A stretch of 64,000 nucleotides of DNA from DASRHT01 sp035650355 (GTDB lineage: Bacteria; Chloroflexota; Ktedonobacteria; Ktedonobacterales; Ktedonobacteraceae): positions 46,954-110,953 of the forward strand of contig DASRHT010000058.1 in NCBI GenBank assembly GCA_035650355.1, written 5' to 3'. The notes under the pieces were generated by a model. That model searched no databases. It had not been told where the DNA came from and saw only the letters and a program-made list of their open reading frames with translations. A program made the position numbers and the translations under genes. The stretch's first letter is position 1; every line of letters starts with the position of its first letter. Positions 1-9,111 of this stretch are shown here, in pieces.

Positions 1-3000
1 TTGCCAGCAGATCGTCTTCCGTTCCCCATAGCTGGCCTGTTTGAGCAAGGTGGCATATCTGTCTCACCAGAGGAGGAAGCCGGTTCTCCAAAGGGGCCAT
101 AAGTTCGTAAAGAAGCGCATGCTGAATAGTTAAGTCAGTATCGGTGCGTTGCTCCCAGGAAGTAAGCAGCTCACAATAGTGTTTGCGTTTCGGATAGAAC
201 TCTTTGCGAAACGTGTATCGCTCCGTTCGCTTTTGGAGCCATTGTAGACGCTGCCCTCTATCATAACCCCAGATAGCAAAAAAGCGATCCAGGCTGGCAA
301 CGGCAATAGCAAGCGGCTCTAGCGTCAGACGGTGTGTATACTGGGCAGCGATAATGCTCCTGCATATCTCACTATCAACGCTGAATATCTCTTCTACAAG
401 ATCAATGGCGTCAGGGCCTCCATAGCGGGCAACTTCTCGTTCGTATGTATCAAGAACGAATCGCTGGCTCAAGCCTCGTGTAGCAAGCTGACGGCACCAG
501 GAAAGCAACAGGTGAAGGGCTGGCTGGATCTGCTCGCTTGTGTGAGTATGGATACGGAGGCGCAAATGGGGCTGGGGATCAGCATAGCGGAGAAAAAACC
601 AGCGATCAATTAGTTGTTGTTCGCGCAACTGTTGGATGACATCATGCAGAGAACCTGCAATAATCTCTTCCTGCTGCGTCAGTGTGCAGTAGAGTTTCAC
701 ATAATTCCAGGCGTCACCTGGATAGAAGACCCGCACATGCTGAGTAACAGCATGAGAAGTGGTAGCGTTCGTTTGAGGAGATACGCCCTTGTGGATCGTA
801 CCTATGTTGGCATGGCGAGCTGAAGACGGTTGCGGCTCAAAAGCATCTCGTCGGAGCAGGGGAACCACAATCTCAGCAAAATAGGGAGCGCCTTGCCCAT
901 CAGTGAGCCAGAGATGCTCGAAATCGGGAAGGAGTTCCTGAAGGGTGATTTGCTGCCCTTCTTTGAGCTTCTTGAGCGATTCGAATAGCTCCTCGATCAT
1001 CAAAGGGTTTTCAAGATCGAGCAAAAGGCGGTTATCGGCCTCTGTCAGGTAGATATAGCGAGGAACGCGCCACTGTTTGCGCCACTGTTGGAGCCCCTGG
1101 AATAGGCGTGCTTCGGGAGTTCCTGTCCCTTGTGGCTGAATGGTCGTCGCTTCAAGATTCCAACGAGCGGGGCTGAGGACTAAGGATGCAGAGGGAGTCT
1201 GACGAACGGTGATACGGGGCAGAAACGGGGCAGGAGAGAGACTGCCCCAATTAAAACTGGAGAGAAGAGGAACGCCATCAGAGGCGATTTCGAGCAGAAA
1301 GCGGCAGACATGAGGGGCTTGTGAAAAGTTGAGCATATGCAGTTGGCTCACGATTACCTGTTTGTTAAGGCGTTGGGAACGCAGATAAAAGCGTTCCTCT
1401 CGTACGCCAACCATAAGGTCTTGCAAAAGAAGAACGCGCTCAGCGGGTCCAGAAGGAGCCACGCCGACCGCAATTTCATAGGGACGCAACCAGGGACGGA
1501 GTGCGACATTGGAGGTACGAGCGTGGCTATGCTGATAACTCAGTTCGGCGAAAACACAATCAGGCTCAAGCGCTTCCTCGTGTCTGAGCAGGTTTTGTAA
1601 AGCTTGCAAGGCTGGTTCGCCAAGCAAGTCAGCAAAGCGCCCAAAGGAGCGACCACCACTCGGAGCGCCAGGATTAGGGCTGACTACAGCACAGAACTCG
1701 CCGCGATCCATCGCCTCGCGAGAAGATGCCTGGATTTGCAGGTAGATCTCCAGAGAGCGAGGAGCTCGTTCTAAACGAGGACTCCAGGTTTCCAGTGTAG
1801 CAAGATGAGCGTCATCTAATTCAACTTCTAAGGAGCGGTTATTAAGAGCATCCTGCATCAAAAGCAACAGCATGCGTTCGCGCTGTTCGTACTTAGCGTG
1901 CTGGGAAAACGCATGAGCGCGAGGGACTTTCAAGGGCTGAGCGTAGCTGTGAGGAGGACCGAGACCAAGTTCAGGGCTAAGCAACTCCAACAGGGGTACC
2001 TCGGCATTGAGGCCATATTTTTCAAGAAATTGTTGGCGATATTCTTGAAGACCTGGTGCGCCCTGTGGAAGTGGGGTGAGACGAAGCAGAAGCTCCGCCG
2101 CCCGAGCAGCAGCCGTTCCAATGGTGCGAGAGAGTGTTGACGATTGCAAAGCAAGCAAGCTATCGACCTGAATGTACTGTCGATGTTTTTCGCCGAAGAC
2201 GAATGTTTGCTGAGTCTGGATCAGTTCTCTCAGGGGATCAAGGCTGCCTCCAATGCCAGCAGCGTCGAATGTCGTGGAGAGCGTAAGAATTTCGCGAAGA
2301 AGTTTCCGTGTTTCTTCAACGTCTGAAAGCGTTTCCAATTGCTGGCACAGGTAATATGTTGGCTGAAGGTTGGTCAAGGGCGGATGAAGCGTACTGATGA
2401 GAAGACCATGCTCCCACAACTGCCACAACAGGCGCTCAACTTGCTGGATGGTCGCTGTAGGGAACGCCTGGAGAAGCGCATCGCGCAAGGTAATGTAGGG
2501 AAGAGGGAAGCGAGCAAGTTCCAGGGCTTTGCGTACAACGGGGGTAGCCCGTAAGGAAACGGCCTGCTGGCGTTGTTGCCCATAAGGGTCAAATGCTGGG
2601 AGATAGACGCGACCGCCCGCAATAACGGCCAACTGGTTAGCCTGAACAGTAAGTTGTGTCACCACGGACGGAGAAGTTTCAATCTGCTGCAATACAGACA
2701 AGAGCCAGTTCATATCTGGCCGAGTGCGAAACTGCTGAAGAGCAGGAGAAGCCAATTGGCCTCTGGTCTCTGCGCTAAAAAAGCCGAGAGCCACTCCCGA
2801 AAAGAGACCAAAGGGAGTGGGACGGGTGCTCATGCGAATGAGATAGCGTAACAAACTGGAAAGAGCTTTTTTTGCACGGTTGGGGTGGGCCGCTCCACGA
2901 CGCACTTGAGCCAAACTCTCGTGTAAAGAACTACTGGCGACACATATTGCCTGCTCGATCTGAGGATGGGTGCTCATTTCTAAAAGGCGTTGTTGAGTCG

Positions 3001-3178
3001 TCTCACGTTGGACCTGAAGCCAGGAACTGAGATCTACAGTGTTTATATCCTCTGCTAGCTCGACAGAGGAAAGATGTTGAAATGTATGTGCTGGGAGCGC
3101 AGGGGTACGTATGAGATAAAAATCGGCAGGGAGATAAAGAGCATCAGTAGATGGATGAACATTACTTTTTGCGGCCAT
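1..3178 (-). CDS. lanB: LanB-type lantibiotic dehydratase (partial at window edge)
   Basis: Class I lanthipeptide dehydratase: it would use glutamyl-tRNA to glutamylate Ser/Thr of the precursor and eliminate glutamate, giving dehydroalanine/dehydrobutyrine. The frame opens at an ATG at 3178 and stays open to base 1, at least 1059 residues, so only the last few residues are likely missing. I translated parts by hand. RMSTRPTPFGLFSG (about residues 115-128) is a LanB N-terminal hallmark. The C-terminal elimination (SpaB_C) domain shows GDAWNYVKLY, WFFLRYADPQPHLRLRI and EREVARYGG. The gene lies 29 bases downstream of lanC on the same strand, so the two probably form one operon. All plus-strand ORFs across this stretch are shadows. 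Function is sure at family level; activity is not shown, and the partner lanC is frameshifted. Confidence 0.93.
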   Translation of the reverse strand, partial: MAAKSNVHPSTDALYLPADFYLIRTPALPAHTFQHLSSVELAEDINTVDLSSWLQVQRETTQQRLLEMSTHPQIEQAICVASSSLHESLAQVRRGAAHPNRAKKALSSLLRYLIRMSTRPTPFGLFSGVALGFFSAETRGQLASPALQQFRTRPDMNWLLSVLQQIETSPSVVTQLTVQANQLAVIAGGRVYLPAFDPYGQQRQQAVSLRATPVVRKALELARFPLPYITLRDALLQAFPTATIQQVERLLWQLWEHGLLISTLHPPLTNLQPTYYLCQQLETLSDVEETRKLLREILTLSTTFDAAGIGGSLDPLRELIQTQQTFVFGEKHRQYIQVDSLLALQSSTLSRTIGTAAARAAELLLRLTPLPQGAPGLQEYRQQFLEKYGLNAEVPLLELLSPELGLGPPHSYAQPLKVPRAHAFSQHAKYEQRERMLLLLMQDALNNRSLEVELDDAHLATLETWSPRLERAPRSLEIYLQIQASSREAMDRGEFCAVVSPNPGAPSGGRSFGRFADLLGEPALQALQNLLRHEEALEPDCVFAELSYQHSHARTSNVALRPWLRPYEIAVGVAPSGPAERVLLLQDLMVGVREERFYLRSQRLNKQVIVSQLHMLNFSQAPHVCRFLLEIASDGVPLLSSFNWGSLSPAPFLPRITVRQTPSASLVLSPARWNLEATTIQPQGTGTPEARLFQGLQQWRKQWRVPRYIYLTEADNRLLLDLENPLMIEELFESLKKLKEGQQITLQELLPDFEHLWLTDGQGAPYFAEIVVPLLRRDAFEPQPSSARHANIGTIHKGVSPQTNATTSHAVTQHVRVFYPGDAWNYVKLYCTLTQQEEIIAGSLHDVIQQLREQQLIDRWFFLRYADPQPHLRLRIHTHTSEQIQPALHLLLSWCRQLATRGLSQRFVLDTYEREVARYGGPDAIDLVEEIFSVDSEICRSIIAAQYTHRLTLEPLAIAVASLDRFFAIWGYDRGQRLQWLQKRTERYTFRKEFYPKRKHYCELLTSWEQRTDTDLTIQHALLYELMAPLENRLPPLVRQICHLAQTGQLWGTEDDLLA

Positions 3179-3207
3179 AACAATCCCTTTTCACATCATT
3201 GAAAGAT

Positions 3208-4592
3208 TTAAGAAAGCAGCAGCAGGCGATCCCAGGAAGGAGCTACCTCACTAGCGGCGGCAAGAAGAGCAAGTGCAGTGCCAGCCGCGCCAGTGAGCAA
3301 ATCTGGTTGATCTACCAACCTGTCTCCTGGCTCGATGTTACGAAAGCCTAACGGGCTCTGTGGATCAAACTGTTCCAGAATATGCTCAACCAGGTGCGGA
3401 ATTTGCGCTAAAATGAATGGGTCCTGGCTTTCATGAGCAAAATGCAAACAAATCAGCAGGAGTCCGGCACTGCCGTGACAGAGGATGGGCGCTGGAATGT
3501 TGCGTTTCGACTCGGGGCGACGTAACACGGCTTTGATGGCATCAAGGGCAACATTCATCAAGTGCTTATTTTTCAGAACAAGTCCGGCGAGCCAGAGGCT
3601 GCGGGCAATCCCCGGAGCGCCATAGCACCAGGCCGTACGAGATGCTGGCAGCGAACGCCATTGTGCGGGAGAAGAGGCCAGTTCGTACGGAATAGCAGCA
3701 GGCCAGGTAACGCCCCATTCATCATAGATTTGATGATCGACGAGCCACTGACTCACATAAGCAATCGATTCAAGTAAGCCGGGGCGTCATAGCCTGCCAT
3801 AGCAACGAGCGAAAGTGCCGCCAGGGGACCAGCAATGCCATGCGCCAGACCACAATTAAAACGCCCACAAGGATAGTCCTGCCGAGCCTGCTCAGTAATA
3901 AGCAGGGATGGCGGACTGAACCATCGTTCCTTTCCCAGCGCCTGTCCTGGTTCAGTGAGAGCAAGCAGATAGTCTAGTAGTGTGTGCAGCGTATCATGGA
4001 CAACGAGGTCAGGGGTTGGAACGCTGGCAAGATACCCTGCTATGCCCGCAGCGCCGGTAATGAGATCCATATCGGTTTCGGCTATGCCTGCTTTAGGTGG
4101 TAGACGCCATGATGAGCGTCTACTCACTTGTTCAGCGATGGATTGATGGAGTCGAGCAAGCGTTTGCAGGTAATGTTGTCCAGCTTTGCTGAAATGCTGA
4201 ATGACAAGGGCAACACCACTGATGCCTCCAAAGAGCCCCGGAGAAGTCAAATTTTGCTGCTGACTGCGTATCGCAACCAGTTTCAGGTAACGTTGGGCAA
4301 CCGTTTGCCAGTCTTGCTTAGGGAAACAACAGGCTACATGCCAATAGAAAAGAGCGAGCTCAGCCGCTGCCCAGGGATGAGAGTGATTCCACTGTGGAGA
4401 TGAACTCTGCTCTTTTGCCAGAATTGCAACCTGCTGCACGTACTCTGGATCTTGCAAGTGTTCTGCTACCCAGAGCGAAGCTGCTATCGCTTTGTTACGG
4501 AGTGGCTTATCAAGTAACACTTTCCAGGGAGAATGAGAAGTCCGATTCCCATCAATTGATTCTTTGGCTGCAAAATGACGAAACCCCTCCAT
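3208..4592 (-). pseudogene. lanC: LanC-type lanthionine synthetase, interrupted by a one-base frameshift
   Basis: Zinc enzyme that adds Cys thiols to dehydrated residues to close (methyl)lanthionine rings. It is read in two pieces. The upstream piece (4592 to 3753) holds the GLAHGIAG motif and runs out of frame as DAPAYLNRLLM-stop. The downstream piece (about 3780 to 3208, openable at GTG 3756) carries WCYG and ILCHGSAG, whose Cys, Cys and His are the LanC zinc ligands. Adding one base to the G4 run at 3781-3784 joins them as ...GYDAPGLLESIAY..., a smooth LanC-like sequence. I chose ATG 4592 because AAGGAGG sits just upstream; an in-frame GTG/ATG as far as 4718 is possible but less LanC-like. 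Repaired length is about 460 residues, slightly above the usual 400-450. Sequencing error, recent mutation or slippage cannot be told apart here. Confidence 0.87.
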
Positions 4593-4657
4593 AAGCCTCC
4601 TTGCTTTTGGTCTGCCGTAGAGCGGATAAGAGGTTAAGATGCGACATATGTTGTGCG

Positions 4658-4686
4658 AGTATAACATAGCTTTTGTGGGTCGTCTA
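4658..4686 (-). promoter_or_regulatory. Candidate promoter for lanC-lanB
   Basis: On the minus strand TAGACG (4686-4681), a 17-base spacer and TATACT (4663-4658) resemble a vegetative promoter. It lies about 65 bases upstream of the chosen lanC start in the 195-base divergent region. Only the -10 box is strong, so this is a suggestion. Confidence 0.4.
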
Positions 4687-4787
4687 CGTGTAAAAGGGAG
4701 AACAAATGAACTAGACAAAAAACTGTCCGGTAATGTCGTGGTATCATGACCATATTACAGTTTATGCTTTTAGAGGGAGGTTAGCAT

Positions 4788-5981
4788 ATGACCCCAGAAG
4801 CGATGGCATATCTCAACGAGGCGTTAGATTATATTCAGGCGAACTCCGTCAGGCGAGATCGCGTCAATTGGCCAAATCTGCGACAGGAAGTCTCTGATCT
4901 GGTTCATGATGCCCAGAAACCAGCAGATACCTATCCAGGTATTGAACTCGCTTTAAAGCACCTGAAAGACAATCACAGCTTTTTTCTGAATCCAGAAAAA
5001 GAGCAACGACGCCTTGCTGGTATAGCTAAACGAATCGGGTTGCGTGCCACTTATCCAGAAGGAGTCGTGATTGTTGTGTTCTCCAACAGCCCGGCAGGTC
5101 ACGCCGGGATACGAATTGGAGATCGAATTGCTCAGCTCAATGACCATCCTATACCTACCTTGACTCGACAGCAATTTCAGATGTTGATGAGCGAGGAACA
5201 GGTAGATTTGGTATTGCAGCCAAAGGGGCAAAACGATCTTCGGTCGATCCATCTGCAGGCGTCCTTCTATGATGAAAGGAGGATACCGGAGGGACGATTG
5301 ATAGCTGAGAGGATTGGTTACCTGGATTTGCCTGATTTGCCTGGCAATGTAGAACACAAACAACTGTATATGGCAGAAACGCAGAAACTTCTTCGGGAGC
5401 TTGATCAAGCGGGGGTCTCTAGCTGGGTGCTCGACCTACGCCGTAACAGTGGAGGCAACATGTGGCCGATGCTTGCTGGAATCGGCTCTCTTTTAGGGGA
5501 GGGGGAATGCCTTGCGCTAGTTTCTCCCTGGGAGAAAGTCCCAATTTTCTATCGTGATGGGAAAGCCTATGCGGAAGAGCGATGGGAAAAGCTTGCAGAG
5601 GAAGTAAAAAATCCATACCAGCTTCAACGCCCATTACCGCCTGTAGCAGTGCTTACCAGTAGTCAAAGCACTGGCAGTTCTGGGGAGTTTGTCGTTCTGG
5701 CATTTCGCGGACGTCCCAGAACGCGTAGTTTTGGCGAGCCCACCTATGGTTTGCCAACTGGCAATGATCTGAAGGAGTTGTCCAATGGGGCAAAAATATT
5801 CCTGACCTCTTATTGGGGAGCAGATCGAGCAGGAAATGTTTTTGATGGCCCGATCCCTCCTGACCAATATGTCAAAGTCGATTGGACCCGCTTCGGTGAA
5901 GAAGGCGACCCCGTTTTACAGGCAGCTCTCCAATGGCTTTGGGCTGAAGAAAGCTGTCAGGAGTCTGGTCTGGGAAGATAA
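4788..5981 (+). CDS. S41-family (C-terminal processing) serine peptidase with PDZ-like domain
   Basis: 397 residues. A helical N-terminus (1-70) is followed by a PDZ-like segment (about 75-155, SPAGHAGIRIGDRIAQLN) and an S41 catalytic domain (about 170-385). WVLDLRRNSGGNMWPM is the S41 strand motif. STGSSGEF aligns with the family's TASASE, making Ser297 the probable nucleophile, and RTRSFGEPTYGLPTGN matches the family's substrate-side motif. There is no signal peptide or membrane segment, so it should be cytoplasmic, unlike most Ctp proteases. The start has GGGAGG 9 bases upstream. The stop is only 55 bases before the lanthipeptide precursor, so the two are probably co-transcribed. That context suggests a leader-removing or precursor-processing protease; that role is inference. 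Confidence 0.88.
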   Translation: MTPEAMAYLNEALDYIQANSVRRDRVNWPNLRQEVSDLVHDAQKPADTYPGIELALKHLKDNHSFFLNPEKEQRRLAGIAKRIGLRATYPEGVVIVVFSNSPAGHAGIRIGDRIAQLNDHPIPTLTRQQFQMLMSEEQVDLVLQPKGQNDLRSIHLQASFYDERRIPEGRLIAERIGYLDLPDLPGNVEHKQLYMAETQKLLRELDQAGVSSWVLDLRRNSGGNMWPMLAGIGSLLGEGECLALVSPWEKVPIFYRDGKAYAEERWEKLAEEVKNPYQLQRPLPPVAVLTSSQSTGSSGEFVVLAFRGRPRTRSFGEPTYGLPTGNDLKELSNGAKIFLTSYWGADRAGNVFDGPIPPDQYVKVDWTRFGEEGDPVLQAALQWLWAEESCQESGLGR

Positions 5982-6036
5982 AAGGTTTTTCATGAATCGG
6001 CGTTTTTCTTTTAGGATGAAAGGAGTATAACATTCC

Positions 6037-6204
6037 ATGAATAAAGATATTGCCTCATTCCTTTTTGAAGAAGTTCAGGATGATATTTTCGAGTTGGATA
6101 TCCGCATTTCTGAGGTTTCCAATGAGGAAGGGGAAAACCAAGTCATCCCGTCGCATTTTACGTGTGATACTTCAGAAGGTTGCCTCACTCTTTTTGTTTG
6201 TTAG
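6037..6204 (+). CDS. lanA: FxLD-type class I lanthipeptide precursor
   Basis: 55-residue peptide. The leader has the motif FELDIRIS (residues 18-25), matching the F-x-L-D box of class I leaders that LanB and LanC recognise (gallidermin has FDLDVKV). A likely core is IPSHFTCDTSEGCLTLFVC, with Cys at 7, 13 and 19. Ser3-Cys7 repeats ring A spacing of nisin and gallidermin; Thr9 or Ser10 with Cys13 and Thr15 with Cys19 could form two more rings. GAAAGGAG lies about 11 bases before the ATG. The leader is acidic (EEVQDD, SNEEGEN) and lacks the PR or GG cleavage signals of classic precursors, so the exact cut before Ile is a guess. The peptide is followed by a strong bidirectional terminator. Gene symbol is generic. 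Confidence 0.85.
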   Translation: MNKDIASFLFEEVQDDIFELDIRISEVSNEEGENQVIPSHFTCDTSEGCLTLFVC

Positions 6205-6225
6205 AGAGATATCTATTAAAATCTG

Positions 6226-6287
6226 AAATAAAGCAGTCTCACGTTGTTAGAGCAATAGACGTTTCTTAAAGTGAGGCCGCTTTATTT
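6226..6287. terminator. Bidirectional terminator between lanA and the NB-ARC gene
   Basis: AAATAAAGCAGTCTCAC (6226-6242) pairs with GTGAGGCCGCTTTATTT (6271-6287), with a 3-base internal mismatch and a 28-base loop. A/T tracts on each side let it serve both convergent transcripts. Confidence 0.8.
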
Positions 6288-6306
6288 TGGCGTACCGCAT
6301 GGATTA

Positions 6307-8907
6307 TTAATAGCTTCTTTCCCTGCTGAGTCTTGCCCAGGAAAACTCCTCGTGTTCTGAAATTGCCCCAACAGATATCGCTTCCAGACGACCACGACAA
6401 TAGGCAGTATAAGGGTGTTCTAGGCCAAGCATATTTTCTCCCTTGAGCAATGCTTGCCTATAGCGGTTCTGTGCCAACATTAGATGACCCTCTTTGACCA
6501 GATGGTCCGCTATAATGAAAAGACAGCGAACAACCTCTTGATTATCTATATTCTCGTTCAAAGAGGATTCTCCCAAATTGATGAGTGTTCGATACAAAAA
6601 AGGTCGTGCAAGATGGAGACAGTTTTGGGCCATAAAGAGTTCTCCTAAACTTGTCAGGGCATAGGCTAGTTCATAGGGATCTGGTGCGGGGTGTTTCTCA
6701 TATAGCTGTACGGCCTTTTGATAAAAAGCTTCTGCTTGGTGGTATTGTTTTAGCTCAAAAGAGACATTTCCTAATCCAACTAGGACAGAAGATATAGCCG
6801 GATGATAGGGGCCTAATTTTTGTTCAAAAATCTGTAAAGCCTGCTGGTAAAAAGCAAACGCAGGTACATATTGGTTTTGAAAGTGATAAACATGTCCCAG
6901 GCTTTTGAGAAACGCTGCAACGGCGAAATGATCCGCCCCTAGAGCTTTTTTAGAGATAGAAATGGCTTTTTGGAGCAACTCGATTGCTTGCAGTCCTTGT
7001 CCCTTGTGCATCAGAGCTATTGCTAGAGCATTGAGGGTTGGCGCTATTGCGTGGTGATCCCATCCTAGAATCTGTCTCTTAGTTACTAGGGCTTGTTGAG
7101 CAGAGGAGATTGCTTGAGTAAACTTTCCTTGACGACCATATAAATTGGCAAGAATCTCAAGTGTTTCGGCTGTGTCTAGGTGATCCGGTCCCTGAATCGT
7201 CTTGCGGATAGCTAATGCACTCAGCAAATACTCTTCGGCTCGGATGTACTGTCCTAAACCAAGAGAGATAAGCCCAAGCTCATGAAGATAAAATGCTGTC
7301 GTAATATGTTCTTTCCCAAAAACTTGTTGAGCAATATCAAAAGCTTGTAGTAACAATGACGAAGCTAGGGCATGATTTCCCAGATACTGTACATAATAAG
7401 CTACTCTGTAGAGTAGTTCCGCAGCTTCTGGCGAGTTGATTTTCAGCTCTCGGATATGTGCAGTGCAGGAAAGGACATGGGGAAGATGCATCTGATACCC
7501 TGATTGCTTATGAGCTTCATGGGATAAAATATTACGATAGTCTGGAAAGATATGGAGCATAGTCTGTATGATGCGCTCCACCCATAGTTTGTGGTCGCAT
7601 TCATTCATCTCGTCTTTGAGCACAGCCTGGACAAGACGGTGAATACTCAACGTTTTCGTTTCTGCTTCTCGACGGAGCAACGAAAATCGCCGTAGCTCTC
7701 TAATAGCCTCATCCAACAAAAAGAAGTCGTCAGAGATCGATTGCAGTTGTATGCTAAGAGCTTCCCCGGTCCGAATAAAGAACTCTTCAGGAATCGCCTC
7801 AGCATACAGAAAAGCGCACAAGCGCAGGAGATTGGCAGCAGCAGGAGATTTCTGCTCAACCTGCTGAACTGCAAGAGCGAGGGTTGTAGTCACAGAATCT
7901 GGATGATGGTTGCTGAGCGTGCCACGAGTGCTGAGCAGAATAGTTCGTCGAGTGGCATAGCGTTCAAGATAGTCAGGCAAACTACATGCCGTCTCTTCAA
8001 TATAGGCCCCAGCTTGATCAAGTGCCAGAGGCAAGCCATCTAAAAGTTCAACAAGCTTGTTTGCCTGAGCAAGTAACGAAGGCGGAGCATCTGCTAAGGC
8101 TGCATCGGGGGGAAGCAACCGGGCTCGTCGCAGGAGAAATAGCGCCCCTTCCTCTGGCTCCATCTTTTGCAGATCAATATGAAATCCAAGTGTTCCAACA
8201 ATCTGGGAACGCGTAGTGATCAGAATATGTCCCTGGCGCGCGTCGGGAAGCATGAGATGAAGCTGCTCCATGTCTTCCACATTATCAAAGACAAGTAGCC
8301 AGTTAGTATGACTATGGAACCAGCGTTTGATCGCTTCTCTCAAAAGAATTTGATCTGAACTGTCTTTTTCTGGTAGTTGGAAGAGATGAGCCAGCATACG
8401 ATAATCCGACATCAAGATCTCAAGAGTTTCCGCTCCAACCCATAATACCGTCTGGTAGTTGTCACGAAACCGATAGATATATTCCAGGGCTGTTTGTGTC
8501 TTGCCAATTCCTCCCAGACCAGACATAATTTGGGGCTGGGTTAACGCTATCTGATGTTCCTGGTGAAGCCGCTCATGAAGCTGGTATAGAATATCCTCAC
8601 GACCGGTAAAGTAAGGATTGCGTGGATAGGGAACATGCCAAAGAGGAGTCAGCTTTTCAGCCTCTTGTTGCTTTGCATCGCTTTCTCCAAAAAGTGCTTC
8701 AGGAGTAGTCTGCAACGCTTCACACAGGCGCTCCCGATAGTATTGCTGAGGAATTGCCTGATTATGCTCCCAACGGCTAATGCTACGCGCTGTGGTGCCA
8801 ACTGCTTCAGCCAATGCTTCCTGTGAAAGTTTGAGGCGAGTTCGCGCTTGTGCTAAACGCTCTCCAAAGGCCACTTTACGGAAATAGTGTTTTTCGGAAG
8901 GTTCCAT
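6307..8907 (-). CDS. XRE HTH - NB-ARC ATPase - TPR regulator (STAND family)
   Basis: 866 residues from ATG 8907, which has GGAG upstream; an earlier in-frame ATG at 8967 lacks one. Residues about 16-72 are a helix-turn-helix of XRE/Cro type (LSQEALAEAVGTTARSISRWE). An NB-ARC/AAA-like ATPase follows, with Walker A GLGGIGKT near 130-137 and Walker B LLVFDNVED, then a winged-helix-like linker. The C-terminal half is about ten tetratricopeptide repeats of 42 residues (kinesin-light-chain type). STAND proteins of this layout are ATP-switched sensors; ligand and targets are unknown. It converges on the lanthipeptide precursor and shares its terminator, so it may or may not regulate that locus. The TPR array is intact and in frame. 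Confidence 0.88.
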   Translation of the reverse strand: MEPSEKHYFRKVAFGERLAQARTRLKLSQEALAEAVGTTARSISRWEHNQAIPQQYYRERLCEALQTTPEALFGESDAKQQEAEKLTPLWHVPYPRNPYFTGREDILYQLHERLHQEHQIALTQPQIMSGLGGIGKTQTALEYIYRFRDNYQTVLWVGAETLEILMSDYRMLAHLFQLPEKDSSDQILLREAIKRWFHSHTNWLLVFDNVEDMEQLHLMLPDARQGHILITTRSQIVGTLGFHIDLQKMEPEEGALFLLRRARLLPPDAALADAPPSLLAQANKLVELLDGLPLALDQAGAYIEETACSLPDYLERYATRRTILLSTRGTLSNHHPDSVTTTLALAVQQVEQKSPAAANLLRLCAFLYAEAIPEEFFIRTGEALSIQLQSISDDFFLLDEAIRELRRFSLLRREAETKTLSIHRLVQAVLKDEMNECDHKLWVERIIQTMLHIFPDYRNILSHEAHKQSGYQMHLPHVLSCTAHIRELKINSPEAAELLYRVAYYVQYLGNHALASSLLLQAFDIAQQVFGKEHITTAFYLHELGLISLGLGQYIRAEEYLLSALAIRKTIQGPDHLDTAETLEILANLYGRQGKFTQAISSAQQALVTKRQILGWDHHAIAPTLNALAIALMHKGQGLQAIELLQKAISISKKALGADHFAVAAFLKSLGHVYHFQNQYVPAFAFYQQALQIFEQKLGPYHPAISSVLVGLGNVSFELKQYHQAEAFYQKAVQLYEKHPAPDPYELAYALTSLGELFMAQNCLHLARPFLYRTLINLGESSLNENIDNQEVVRCLFIIADHLVKEGHLMLAQNRYRQALLKGENMLGLEHPYTAYCRGRLEAISVGAISEHEEFSWARLSRERSY

Positions 8908-9111
8908 CCTTTTCTCCACTATAGACAGGTAAATCAGACAAAAAAGTGTCTTGTGTTGTCGTGGCATTATACCATAATCGAAGGTATATTTGGCTTAGAA
9001 AGTAACTGAGGTTGCGAGGCGTGAAAGTACCCAAAAGAAAAGTTATAGCTGCCTTTGCTTCCCTTTTCATTGAGTTTAAGCAATTGAGTATCAAACAAGA
9101 AAGAGGTAATT

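Noticed and set aside
332..2851. Many plus-strand ORFs of 60-92 residues
   Set aside because: They lie antisense to the continuous LanB frame and have no ribosome sites or recognisable motifs.
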